From Amycolatopsis mediterranei (GTDB lineage: Bacteria; Actinomycetota; Actinomycetes; Mycobacteriales; Pseudonocardiaceae): a stretch of DNA of 64,000 bases. The notes under the pieces are model-generated. The model was given only the letters and a program-made list of their open reading frames with translations, had not been told where the DNA came from and searched no databases. Below are positions 1 to 8,126 of the stretch, one piece after another. The DNA lies in the NCBI RefSeq assembly GCF_026017845.1, contig NZ_CP100416.1, positions 6,804,326 through 6,868,325 of the forward strand. The letters run 5' to 3'. Numbering within the stretch: position 1 is the first letter of the stretch; every line of letters starts with the position of its first letter. The position numbers and the translations under genes are program-made.

Positions 1-1012
1 CGTTGGAGCCGGTCTTGCGCAGCTGCTCCAGCAGCTGCTCGATCGCGTGCGGGCCCGGCAACGCCCGCCGGACTTCACGCATGGCGGCGAGTTCGCCGGG
101 GGTGACGAGCAATTCTTCGCGCCGGGTGCCGGAGGCGGCCACGTCGACCGCCGGGAAGACGCGCCGCTCGGCCGTCTTGCGGTCGAGCTTGAGCTCGGCG
201 TTGCCGGTGCTCTTCAGCTCCTCGAAGAACACCGTGTCGGCCAGCGAACCGGTCTCCACCAGTGCCGACGCGATGATCGTGAGCGAACCGCCGCCCTCGA
301 TGTTCCGTGCGGCGCCGAGGATCCGCTTCATCGGCTGCAACGCGGCCGCATCGACACCGCCGGAGAGCGTCCGGCCGGACGGGCGCGCCGAAAGGTTGTA
401 CGCGCGGCCGAGCCGGGTCAGCGAGTCGAGCAGCAGGACGACGTCTTCGCCGTGCTCCACCAAGCGTTTCGCGCGCTCGACGGCGAGTTCCGCGACAGCC
501 ACGTGTTCGGCAGGCGGACGGTCGAAAGTCGACGAGATCACCTCGCCGCGCACGGTGCGGCTCAGCTCGGTGACCTCTTCGGGACGTTCGTCGGCGAGCA
601 GGACCAGCAACCGGCAGTCCGGGTGGTTGACCGACAGCCCGTGGCCGATTTCCTGCAGCACCGTGGTTTTCCCGGCTTTCGGCGGCGAGACGACCAAAGC
701 GCGTTGCCCCCGGCCGAGCGGGGTGACGAGGTCGATGACGCGGGGCAGCAGCCGCGCCGGCGTGGTTTCGAGCAGCAGCCGGCGGTCCGGGTGCACCGGC
801 ACGAGGTCGGCGAAGCACGGGCGCGGCTCTTGCGGGTCGCGGCCGTTGACGCTGGTGATCTTCTCGGCGGTGCCGGTGATTTCGTCGCCGGGCCGCAGGT
901 TGTGCTTGCGGACCAGGGAAAGCGGGACGGCGACGTCGTCGGGCGCGGGCCGGTAGCCGGGCCGGGCGAACGGGGTTTTGCCGGACAGGTCGAGGATTCC
1001 GTGAAAAGACAT
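1..1012 (-). CDS. rho: Transcription termination factor Rho, short paralogue (3' end beyond window)
   Basis: RNA-dependent hexameric ATPase that terminates transcription. Reading down from ATG at 1012 with no stop before the window edge, the protein shows a reduced OB-type RNA-binding region (HNLRPGDEI near residue 37), Walker A PPKAGKT near residue 110, Walker B-type LLLDSLTRLGRAYN near residue 200, and the conserved Q-loop/R-loop region (ELKSTGNAELKLDRK). A strong RBS (AGGAGA) sits 6-7 nt before the ATG. Compared with E. coli Rho it lacks the N-terminal helical bundle and the GFGFLR part of the cold-shock fold, so the N-terminal region is unusually short. In actinobacteria the housekeeping Rho normally has a long N-terminal insertion, so this is probably a second, accessory Rho. 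That last point is inference. Confidence 0.88.
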   Translation of the reverse strand, partial: MSFHGILDLSGKTPFARPGYRPAPDDVAVPLSLVRKHNLRPGDEITGTAEKITSVNGRDPQEPRPCFADLVPVHPDRRLLLETTPARLLPRVIDLVTPLGRGQRALVVSPPKAGKTTVLQEIGHGLSVNHPDCRLLVLLADERPEEVTELSRTVRGEVISSTFDRPPAEHVAVAELAVERAKRLVEHGEDVVLLLDSLTRLGRAYNLSARPSGRTLSGGVDAAALQPMKRILGAARNIEGGGSLTIIASALVETGSLADTVFFEELKSTGNAELKLDRKTAERRVFPAVDVAASGTRREELLVTPGELAAMREVRRALPGPHAIEQLLEQLRKTGSN

Positions 1013-1258
1013 GGGTGTCTCCTGAGATGGTGATGGGCCCGCGCACAGACGGCGAGGCCGGAAAGAAGGAAAGAGGCCGACTGGCCTGGATCCGGGGAGC
1101 TGCCTCCGGGCGGCCTAGGGGCCGACATCCGCGAGGAGCGTCTCCACTGTAGCGACAGATCTCACGAAGCACAACGGGTAAGACTCCGTGGCGGTGGGTA
1201 GTCCATCGGAGAAGCCCGCTGAAACGGGGGAACCGCGGCTGAACGATGGGAGCGGATC

Positions 1259-1774
1259 GTGTATCGACATACCCCGGAAGCTGGCGTCGATACGGGCGAG
1301 AGCCCCGACGCCGACCAAGCCGGGACCACGGCCCCGGAGCGCTTCACCTCCGGAGCCGTGGTCGCCCCGGCATTCGAAGAACTGGCGCCGGCCCTGCCCA
1401 ACGAGATGGCCGGCCTGCGCCGCAAGCTGATCCACTGGCTGAGCGAGTTCCCGCTCGACCCGGACAGCAAGCACGACATCACGCTGGCGACATACGAGGC
1501 CTTGGCCAACGTAGCGGCCCACGCCTACCCGGACGGCCACGGCTGGGGCCGCTTGCAGGCCCGCCGAGAGGGCGACGCGATCACGGTGACGGTCACGGAC
1601 ACCGGCTGCGGCATCCCGGCGACGCGCCCGCGAGTGGCGGGCCTGCGCACTTCGGGTGGCCGCGGCCTGCTGTTGATCGACCAGGTGACGGACCAGTCCG
1701 ACATAGCCACGAGCGCCACGGGAACGACGGTCCGCATGACGTGGCGCCCGCCGTCCCTCCGGGACGCAGGCTAG
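1259..1774 (+). CDS. RsbW-like anti-sigma factor serine kinase (HATPase_c)
   Basis: Cytoplasmic GHKL-fold protein of the partner-switching type. It would bind and inhibit an alternative sigma factor and phosphorylate a STAS antagonist. The N box reads EALANVAAHAYP (about residues 80-91), the G1 box DTGCGIP and the G2 box GGRGLLLIDQV, all as expected for an actinobacterial RsbW/SpoIIAB-like protein. The first 35 residues are a variable, probably disordered extension. The GTG at 1259 is the first in-frame start. No STAS partner is adjacent; the large signalling block starts 7 kb downstream. The partner sigma factor is unknown. Confidence 0.8.
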   Translation: MYRHTPEAGVDTGESPDADQAGTTAPERFTSGAVVAPAFEELAPALPNEMAGLRRKLIHWLSEFPLDPDSKHDITLATYEALANVAAHAYPDGHGWGRLQARREGDAITVTVTDTGCGIPATRPRVAGLRTSGGRGLLLIDQVTDQSDIATSATGTTVRMTWRPPSLRDAG

Positions 1775-1858
1775 CCGCCCCCTCGCGACCCGGCCCAGCT
1801 GTCAGTCCCGAGGAAACCGCCGGCCGACTGGCCCCGCCGAGCGCCACTGAACCCCACG

Positions 1859-1890
1859 CCCGCCGGCTCGCTCACCAGCGCGCCGGCGGG
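1859..1890. terminator. Bidirectional hairpin terminator
   Basis: A perfect 9-bp inverted repeat (CCCGCCGGC / GCCGGCGGG) with a 14-nt loop lies between two convergent genes (ends at 1774 and 1941). There is no T-tract, as is common for GC-rich actinobacterial terminators. Confidence 0.5.
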
Positions 1891-1940
1891 TTCGTGCCCG
1901 GCGGCCAGGCGCCCCCCTCGAACTCCCCCAACAACCTCCC

Positions 1941-2153
1941 TCAAGCCACTTCGGCCAGGCGGATCAGCCTGTTCCTCGGGTACGAGACCAGCTCTCGCTC
2001 TTCGTCCGTGGTGAAGATCTCGACGGAGTCCTCCCGCAACTCCGCCGAATTCACCTGCAGCTGCCACGCGGGCAGCCCCGGCGCCGGCTCGTGCCAGAAC
2101 CACTGGCCCTTGGTGAGCTGGTGCGCCGGGACTGTCGCGTCGTCCGTTTTCAT
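1941..2153 (-). CDS. Small conserved-type hypothetical protein, 70 aa
   Basis: Family not recognised. The 70-residue product is acidic and has no signal or membrane segment. It has a WQLQVNSAEL stretch and alternating hydrophobics that suggest a small beta-barrel, but this is only an impression. It starts at ATG 2153 and stands alone, followed 60 bp later on the same strand by the xylanase gene. Codon use is normal for the genome (GC-rich third positions), which supports real coding. Confidence 0.5.
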   Translation of the reverse strand: MKTDDATVPAHQLTKGQWFWHEPAPGLPAWQLQVNSAELREDSVEIFTTDEERELVSYPRNRLIRLAEVA

Positions 2154-2216
2154 GTGCTGAGGCTATCCGTCACCACCGACAGTTTCCGCAGCACCTCGAA
2201 CCTGTGATCACGACCA

Positions 2217-4451
2217 CTATGGACTCGCGCAGGTCACCGTCGGGGCAGTCAGGTTGCCGCCGTGCTGGACCGTGAAGCCGATGACGTTGCCGCTTCCGTT
2301 GGGCCTCGCCGTCAGCACGTAGCCCGTGCTGTCCCACGTTCCCGTGTAGTTCCAGCTGCCGATGACCTTCTGGGGCGCGTGGAACGTCACCGTGAGCACC
2401 CAGTTGTCGGTCCCCGACACCGTCACCTGGCCGTTGAAGCCGACGTTCCACTCCGCCGTCTTGACGTAAGCGGCCGAACAGCCACCGGGTGACGGAGTGG
2501 TGGGGGTGGTCGGGGTGGTGGGAGTGGTCGTGCCGCCGTCCGGGGGTGCTCCGCCGTTCAACGCCTCGAGCACCGCCGTGTAGGCCGCCTTCTTCTGCCC
2601 GTTGCCGTCGAACAACAACGGCGTGGCCGACGCCCGCCACGAGTCCGTGTCACGGATGCCCCACACCGTCATCCCGGTGCAGCGCGCGACCGCGAGGCAC
2701 GCCTGCGTGACCGTGCGGAAGTTGTCCGCCTGCGCGGTCCCCGAGCCCTCGACGTCCAGCTCGGTGATCTGGACGTCCACCCCGAGGTTCGCGAAGTTCT
2801 GCAACGTCGTCTGGTAGTTCGACGGCACCGGGCTGTTGCTGTTGAAGTGCGACTGGAAGCCGACGCAGTCGATCGGCACGCCGCGGGACTTGAAGTCCTG
2901 GACCATGCGGTACACGGCCTGGGTCTTCGCCTGGTTCCAGTCGTCGGTGTTGTAGTCGTTGTAACACAGCTTCGCGTCCGGGTCGGCCGCCCGCGCCGCG
3001 CGGAACGCCGCCTCGATCCAGTCGTCGCCCGTGCGCTGCAGGTTCGAGTCGCGCCGGGCACCGGAACCGCCGTCGGCGAACGCCTCGTTCACCACGTCCC
3101 ACGCGTAGATCTTGCCGCGGTAGTGGGACGCGACCTGGGTGATGTGGTTCAGGATCGCCTGCCGCAGCGCCGCACCCTCCATGCCCTGCATCCAGCCGGG
3201 CTGTTGCGAGTACCAGGCCAGCGTGTGCCCGCGCATCCGGGCGCCCTGGCTGGTCGCCTGGTTCACGATCCGGTCCGCGTTGGTGTACGAGAACTGGTTC
3301 TGCGAAGGCTCGGTCGCGTCGATCTTCAGCTCGTTCTCCGGCGTGATCATGGAGAACTCGCGGCTCAGGATGCCGGTGTACACGCTGTCCGACAGCTTGC
3401 TCGCCGAGACCGCCGTGCCGAAGTAGCGCCCGGTCCGGGCCGCCGCGTTGCCGAGCGTGCTGCCGGCGGGCGGCACCGAAGACGTCGTGGTGGTCGGCGT
3501 GGTGGGCGTGGTCGTGGTCGAACCGCTGTTCAAGCCCAGGAACGCGATCGCGTACTGGACCATCCCGTTCTGCGGCAGCGAGTGCCCGGCACCCTGGACG
3601 CTGATGCCCTCGACCGGAGCCTGCGTGCCGGTGGCGCCGTACCGGGTGCGCGTCCAGCCCGACTGCGGGGAATCAGTCGACGACGGCGTCTGGCTCACGC
3701 CCTTGAGGTTCGTCCACTGCTTGATCTCCTCCCCGAAGTTGGGGTAGCGCAGGGTGTCGTCGGCCGTGCCGTGCCACAGCTGCATCCGCGGGAACGGGCC
3801 GGTGCGCCCGCCGCTCATCTGCCGGGCCTGGTCGCCCCACTGCTGCGCGGTCTTGATGAGCTGGCCGCCCGAGCACTGGCTGTTCCAGCTCGACCCGTCG
3901 GTGGTCGCGAAGCAGCCGGCGGGCACACCCATGAACGCCGAGCCGGCGGCGAACACGTCCGGGTACTCCGCGGCGAGCACGTTCGTCATCATCGCGCCCG
4001 AGGAGAAGCCGGTGACGTACACGCGGGAGGGGTCGACGTTGTAGCGCTGCTTGGCCCAGCCGACCATCGACAGGATGCCGACGGGGTCGCTGCCGCCGCC
4101 GCGGGTGAGGGCCTGCGGCGAGGAGACGTCGAAGCACTGCCCGCTGCGGGTGGCTTCCGGGAACACGATGACGTACCCGTACTGGTCGGCCGCGGTGACG
4201 TAGTCGCGGGCGTAGCCGTTGAAGACCCCCGACGCCGAGCCGGTGCAGTAGTGGACGGCCACCAGCAGCGCCGGGCGGGCCGCCACGTGGTCCGGGACGT
4301 AGGTGTACATGTTGAGGTTGCTGGGATTGCTGCCGAAGTCGGTGACCCGGGTCAACGTGGCCGCGGACGCCGGCTGCGCCGCCACGACCAGCACGATCGC
4401 CGCGGCGATCGCCAGCACGGCGGCGGAAAGGGCAGTGAGGAGTCTTCGCAC
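2217..4451 (-). CDS. Secreted bifunctional esterase (PHB depolymerase/CE1) - GH10 xylanase - CBM2-like protein
   Basis: Extracellular multi-domain enzyme for arabinoxylan breakdown. The order is: signal peptide (about 1-30, ending ASA); PHB-depolymerase/CE1-type esterase (about 31-309, nucleophile in GFSSGAMM near residue 151, catalytic His in GAGHSLP near 290); Thr/Pro-rich linker; GH10 xylanase (about 335-630, acid/base Glu in VVNEAF near 453, nucleophile Glu in ITELDVEG near 563); second TTTPTTP linker; CBM2-like module (about 658-744, Cys at both ends, WNVGFNGQ, GSWNYTGTW). The esterase probably removes feruloyl or acetyl groups that hinder the xylanase. A palindromic xylanase-type operator lies upstream at 4528-4551. 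At 744 residues it is about the sum of the three modules. Confidence 0.9.
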   Translation of the reverse strand: MRRLLTALSAAVLAIAAAIVLVVAAQPASAATLTRVTDFGSNPSNLNMYTYVPDHVAARPALLVAVHYCTGSASGVFNGYARDYVTAADQYGYVIVFPEATRSGQCFDVSSPQALTRGGGSDPVGILSMVGWAKQRYNVDPSRVYVTGFSSGAMMTNVLAAEYPDVFAAGSAFMGVPAGCFATTDGSSWNSQCSGGQLIKTAQQWGDQARQMSGGRTGPFPRMQLWHGTADDTLRYPNFGEEIKQWTNLKGVSQTPSSTDSPQSGWTRTRYGATGTQAPVEGISVQGAGHSLPQNGMVQYAIAFLGLNSGSTTTTPTTPTTTTSSVPPAGSTLGNAAARTGRYFGTAVSASKLSDSVYTGILSREFSMITPENELKIDATEPSQNQFSYTNADRIVNQATSQGARMRGHTLAWYSQQPGWMQGMEGAALRQAILNHITQVASHYRGKIYAWDVVNEAFADGGSGARRDSNLQRTGDDWIEAAFRAARAADPDAKLCYNDYNTDDWNQAKTQAVYRMVQDFKSRGVPIDCVGFQSHFNSNSPVPSNYQTTLQNFANLGVDVQITELDVEGSGTAQADNFRTVTQACLAVARCTGMTVWGIRDTDSWRASATPLLFDGNGQKKAAYTAVLEALNGGAPPDGGTTTPTTPTTPTTPSPGGCSAAYVKTAEWNVGFNGQVTVSGTDNWVLTVTFHAPQKVIGSWNYTGTWDSTGYVLTARPNGSGNVIGFTVQHGGNLTAPTVTCASP

Positions 4452-4527
4452 TCGAGGAAATCCTTTCCGGGGGCGGGAACGCAGCTGCGACGATGGTTCG
4501 TCCGCGCGCCCGGCCGGTCAACGATTA

Positions 4528-4551
4528 TCGAAACCTTTCGGGAAGTTTCGA
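4528..4551 (-). promoter_or_regulatory. Xylanase-type operator (TCGAAAC-N10-GTTTCGA)
   Basis: A perfect 7-bp inverted repeat with an overlapping CGAAACCTTTCG half lies 77 bp before the xylanase start. It resembles the CGAAACTTTCG palindromes known upstream of actinomycete xylanase genes, which LacI-type regulators bind. The regulator gene is not in this window. Confidence 0.6.
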
Positions 4552-4654
4552 GCGAGCCGGTCAGCGTGCACCACGCCTCCGTGGCCCGGGCCGAGTTCCG
4601 CGGCCGGCCCGAGGGTGGGTGTGGCACGGCCACCCGGGTGAGCCGATTCCGGGT

Positions 4655-4660
4655 TAATCT
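4655..4660 (+). promoter_or_regulatory. -10 hexamer TAATCT, leaderless type
   Basis: TAATCT lies exactly 6 nt before the ATG at 4667, and no Shine-Dalgarno sequence precedes the start. Transcription would begin at or within a base of the start codon. Confidence 0.45.
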
Positions 4661-4666
4661 CGAAGC

Positions 4667-5488
4667 ATGGTCAAGGACAACACCCTCGGGGAGTTCCTCC
4701 GGGCCCGCCGGGAACAGGTGGGACCGGAGGAACTCGGCCTGCCTCCGGGCGGGTCACGAAGGGTGGCGGGCCTGCGCCGCGAAGAGGTGGCGCTGCTGGC
4801 CGGGGTCAGCACCGACTACTACGTCCGGCTCGAGCAGGGCCGGGAGCGGAACCCGTCGGCGCAGGTCGTCGACGCGCTCGCCCGCGGGCTGGCACTGGAC
4901 GAGGACGCCTCGGCCCACCTGCACCGGCTCGCCCGGCCGGCGCCCGCACGCCGGCGGCGCACCCGGCGGCCGGAACGGGTCAGCCCGAACCTGCTGCGCC
5001 TGATGGACGGCTGGCCGGCCACGCCCGCGGTGGTCCTGGGCCGCTGTCTCGACGTGCTGGCGCACAACGCGCTGGGCGAGGCGTTGTTCGCCGGGCACGT
5101 CTACAGCGGCGACCTGATCCGGCTGGTGTTCCTCGACCCGGACGCCCGCGAGTTCTACCCGGACTGGGAGCGCGTGGCCGTCAACACGGTCGGCGGCCTG
5201 CGGGCGGCCGCCGGGATCGACCCCGACGACCCGCAGCTCATCGACACCGTCGGCGAGCTGTCGGTCAAGAGCGCGGACTTCCGCCGGCTGTGGGCGCGCC
5301 ACGACATCCGGCAGAAGACCCACGAAACCAAGCGGTTCCGGCACCGGCTGGTCGGCGAGCTGGAACTGAGCTACGAGGCGCTGACCGTCAACAGTGCCCC
5401 GGGCCAGCAGCTGATCGTCTACCAAGCCGAACCCGGCAGCCCGTCGGAAGCCGCACTGGCCCTGCTGGGCAGTCTCGCCGCTTCCTGA
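4667..5488 (+). CDS. XRE-family transcriptional regulator with MmyB-like ligand-binding domain
   Basis: DNA-binding regulator of 273 residues. The N-terminal HTH (about 8-75) carries the typical VAGLRREEVALLAGVS and YYVRLEQGRERNPS motifs of the MmyB subgroup. The remaining two thirds (about 105-265) match the MmyB-like PAS-type ligand-binding domain (VLGRCLDVLAHN, PDWERVAVNTVGGLRAAAG). Such genes usually control an adjacent oxidoreductase. Here two SDR genes follow on the same strand, the first 42 bp downstream, so co-regulation is likely. The ligand is unknown. Confidence 0.87.
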   Translation: MVKDNTLGEFLRARREQVGPEELGLPPGGSRRVAGLRREEVALLAGVSTDYYVRLEQGRERNPSAQVVDALARGLALDEDASAHLHRLARPAPARRRRTRRPERVSPNLLRLMDGWPATPAVVLGRCLDVLAHNALGEALFAGHVYSGDLIRLVFLDPDAREFYPDWERVAVNTVGGLRAAAGIDPDDPQLIDTVGELSVKSADFRRLWARHDIRQKTHETKRFRHRLVGELELSYEALTVNSAPGQQLIVYQAEPGSPSEAALALLGSLAAS

Positions 5489-5530
5489 ATCACTTTCCCT
5501 ATCCTCCCACAATGGACGGAGTACTTCGTC

Positions 5531-6391
5531 GTGCCCGAAAACTTGCCCGAAAGCACCGTCTGGTTCATTACCGGCTGCTCCACCGGCCTCGGCCGCGCAC
5601 TGGCCGAAGCCGTGCTCGACCGCGGAATGCGCGCGGTCGTCACCGCCCGCGATCCGGCGCGGGTCGCCGACCTCGCCGAAGCACACGGCGACCGCGCGCT
5701 GGCCCTGCCGCTCGACGTCACCGACCACGCCCAGGTCGCCGCCGCCGTGCAGCGGGCCGAAGCGGCGTTCGGCCGGATCGACGTCCTGGTCGGCAACGCC
5801 GGCTACGGCTACCTCGCCGCGGTCGAGGAAGGCGAGCCCGAGGAGATCCGGAAAGTGTTCGACACCAACGTCTTCGGCCTCGCCGACGTCACCCGCGCGG
5901 TCCTGCCGGGCATGCGGGCGCGCCGCAGCGGCCACGTCGTCACCGTGTCCTCCCTCGGCGGCCTGGCCGCGTTCGGCGCCACCGGCTACTACCACGCGAC
6001 GAAGTTCGCCGTGGAAGGGCTTTCGGAGTCCCTGGCCGCGGAAGTGGCACCGCTGGGCATCAAGGTGACCATCGTGGAGCCCGCCGCGTTCCGCACGAAC
6101 TGGTCCGGCCCCTCGATGCGGCAGTCGGCGATCCGCATCGACGACTACGCCGAGACCGCGGGCGCCCGCCGCGAGGCGACGCTCGCGACCTACGGGCGGC
6201 AACCGGGCGACCCGGCCCGCGCGGCCGAAGCGATCCTCACCGCCGTCGGCAGCGACGAACCGCCGCTGCGCCTGCTCCTCGGCCGGGCCGCCTACGGCAT
6301 CGCCACGGCCCGGCTCGACAACCTCCGCGCCACCTTCGACACCTGGCGCGAGACCACCCTCTCCGCCGACTTCCCGGAAGGAACCCCGTGA
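5531..6391 (+). CDS. SDR-family NAD(P)-dependent oxidoreductase
   Basis: Classical short-chain dehydrogenase/reductase of 286 residues. It has the nucleotide-binding motif TGCSTGLG (about 14-21), NAG near residue 87, the catalytic Ser in VSSLGG and the catalytic Tyr/Lys pair in YYHATK. The length and the late PG-free C-terminus fit the ketoreductase-like SDR group often paired with MmyB-type regulators. The substrate cannot be told. GTG 5531 is the start used. The stop overlaps the GTG of the next SDR (GTGA), so the two are translationally coupled. Confidence 0.85.
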   Translation: MPENLPESTVWFITGCSTGLGRALAEAVLDRGMRAVVTARDPARVADLAEAHGDRALALPLDVTDHAQVAAAVQRAEAAFGRIDVLVGNAGYGYLAAVEEGEPEEIRKVFDTNVFGLADVTRAVLPGMRARRSGHVVTVSSLGGLAAFGATGYYHATKFAVEGLSESLAAEVAPLGIKVTIVEPAAFRTNWSGPSMRQSAIRIDDYAETAGARREATLATYGRQPGDPARAAEAILTAVGSDEPPLRLLLGRAAYGIATARLDNLRATFDTWRETTLSADFPEGTP

Positions 6392-7107
6392 AAACCGTCC
6401 TCATCACCGGAGCCAGCAGCGGCATCGGCCGCGCCACCGCGCTGCGCCTCGCCTGCGAAGGCCACCACGTCGTGCTCGGCGCCCGGCGCGAAGACCGGCT
6501 GGCGGACCTGGCCAAGGAAATCCACGACAACGGTGGCATCGCGGACGTGTACCGCCTCGACGTCACCGACCGCGCGGACGTCGCCGCGTTCGCCGACGCC
6601 GCCGCCGAGGCGCACGGACGGCTCGACGTCTTCGTCGCCAACGCCGGCGTCATGCCGTTGTCGCGTTTGGACTCACTGCACGTCGGCGAGTGGGACCGGA
6701 TGATCGACGTCAACGTCCGCGGCCTGCTGCATGGGATCGCCGCGGCCCTGCCGCACTTCCGGCGGCAAGGCGGCGGCCACTTCGTGACGATCGCCTCCAC
6801 CGGCTCGCACGAGGTCGTGCCGACGGCCGCGGTCTACTGCGGCACCAAGTACGCGGCCCGGGCGATCACCGAAGGCCTGCGTCTGGAGGCCGGCCCCGGC
6901 CTCCGCGTGACGACGGTCTCCCCCGGCGTCACCGAGTCCGAGCTGGCCGACACCATCACCGAGCCCGGCGCGCAGGAGGCGATGCGCGTCTACCGGGCGG
7001 TGACCCTCCCGGCGGACGCGATCGCCGGGGCCGTCTCCTACGCGATCGGGCAGCCGGAGGGCGTGGACGTCAACGAGATCGTCGTGCGGCCCACCGCCCA
7101 GCGGTGA
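6388..7107 (+). CDS. SDR-family oxidoreductase (second of pair)
   Basis: Classical SDR of 239 residues with TGASSGIG at the N-terminus, NAGV near residue 90, Ser in TIASTGS and YCGTKYA as the Tyr/Lys site. Start GTG 6388 overlaps the preceding stop by four bases. It ends with VNEIVVRPTAQR, as in many actinobacterial YdfG/serine-dehydrogenase-like SDRs. It is probably co-expressed with the upstream SDR under the MmyB-like regulator. The specific substrate is unknown. Confidence 0.85.
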   Translation: MKTVLITGASSGIGRATALRLACEGHHVVLGARREDRLADLAKEIHDNGGIADVYRLDVTDRADVAAFADAAAEAHGRLDVFVANAGVMPLSRLDSLHVGEWDRMIDVNVRGLLHGIAAALPHFRRQGGGHFVTIASTGSHEVVPTAAVYCGTKYAARAITEGLRLEAGPGLRVTTVSPGVTESELADTITEPGAQEAMRVYRAVTLPADAIAGAVSYAIGQPEGVDVNEIVVRPTAQR

Positions 7108-7110
7108 CGC

Positions 7111-7254
7111 CGTGTCGTCCGCCGAATCACGCGTGTCGTCCCTTCAATCACGCGTGTCGTCCCTTCCGGCACAGCGTCCGGAGGGGCTCGGCGTGATTGC
7201 GGGGCCGACACGCGTGATCAGGAGGTCGACACGCGTGATTGCCGGGTCGACACG
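7111..7254. repeat. Palindromic 21-bp-period REP-like array between convergent genes
   Basis: CGTGTCG occurs at 7111, 7132 and 7153 (period 21) with ATCACG between copies. On the right the reverse complement CGACACG occurs at 7206, 7227 and 7248 (period 21 again). The two half-arrays face each other around a central GC-rich stretch, so the whole can fold into a long hairpin. It lies between the 3' ends of the SDR gene and the NAD(P)H-hydrate dehydratase gene and may act as a bidirectional terminator or REP-type element. Confidence 0.75.
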
Positions 7255-7256
7255 GC

Positions 7257-8126
7257 TCAGCGCTCCAGCTCGGCGATGACCCGCGGGATCTCCGCCACGA
7301 GTTCGCGTGCCAGCAGGCCGGTGCTGCCGGTGTCCGGGATCAGCCGCTGGCCGGCCACGGCGTGGACGTGCGTCGCCCAGCAGGCGGCCTGGTCCACGGC
7401 CGCGCCGCGGGCGAGGAAGCCGCCGGTCAGCCCGGCCAGGACGTCGCCGCTGCCGGACGTCGCCAGCCCGACGTGGCCACTGCCGTCGCGCCAGGCGCGC
7501 CCGCCCGGCTCGGCGACCACGCCCATGAGCTGCACCACGCCGCCGTAGCGCCCGGCGATCCGCACCGCCGTTTCCAGGTCGTCGACGTCCTTTTCCTCGC
7601 AGCCGTCGAGGAAGGCGGCTTCGACCCGGTTCGGCGTGAGGAGCAGCCTGCCCGCCAAGGGTTCCGCGAGCGAAGGGTCCCGGCTCAGCGCGCCGAGCGC
7701 GAACGCGTCGAGCACCACCTTCGCGTCCGGGGCGATGGCGGGGACCAAGCTCCGCAGCAGCTCTTCGGTCTCCGAAACGCCGATGAGACCGGGGCCGACC
7801 ACGACGGTGCCGGCGTCGGGGAGCACCTCGGCCAGCCGGTCGACGGCACCGGCGGCGATCGCGCCGGTGCCGGTCTCCGGCAGCCCGAACACCGACGACT
7901 CGGGCACCGAGACCCCGATCGCCGTGGCGTGCCGGTCGGCGACCGCCAGCTGCAGCGTGCCGGCCCCGGCGCGCAGGGCGGCGGTGCCGGACAGCGCCGG
8001 CGCACCGGGCACGGTCCGGGCGCCGCCGACGACGAGCACGGTGCCGCGGTCTTCCGCGCCGATCCGCCAGTCCCGCAGCAGGGCCGGGCTGATCGGCGCC
8101 GGGTCAGGAGAGCTGCTGCGCGGCAT
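7257..8126 (-). CDS. ADP-dependent NAD(P)H-hydrate dehydratase (CARKD/YjeF C-terminal type)
   Basis: Metabolite-repair enzyme that dehydrates damaged NADHX/NADPHX. It is a 289-residue ribokinase-like protein with VVGGARTVPGAP, SVFGLPETGTG, VVVGPGLIG, LTPNRVEA and the phosphate-binding TSGSGDVLAGLTGG motif. It corresponds to the C-terminal domain of fused YjeF proteins; no epimerase domain is attached. Its ATG at 8126 lies inside the 3' end of the upstream histidine phosphatase gene (23-bp overlap), so the two form an operon. Confidence 0.85.
   Translation of the reverse strand: MPRSSSPDPAPISPALLRDWRIGAEDRGTVLVVGGARTVPGAPALSGTAALRAGAGTLQLAVADRHATAIGVSVPESSVFGLPETGTGAIAAGAVDRLAEVLPDAGTVVVGPGLIGVSETEELLRSLVPAIAPDAKVVLDAFALGALSRDPSLAEPLAGRLLLTPNRVEAAFLDGCEEKDVDDLETAVRIAGRYGGVVQLMGVVAEPGGRAWRDGSGHVGLATSGSGDVLAGLTGGFLARGAAVDQAACWATHVHAVAGQRLIPDTGSTGLLARELVAEIPRVIAELER

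Noticed and set aside
7111..7254. Possible CRISPR array in the 21-bp repeats
   Set aside because: Units are adjacent with no unique spacers of constant length and the two halves are inverted; no cas genes nearby.
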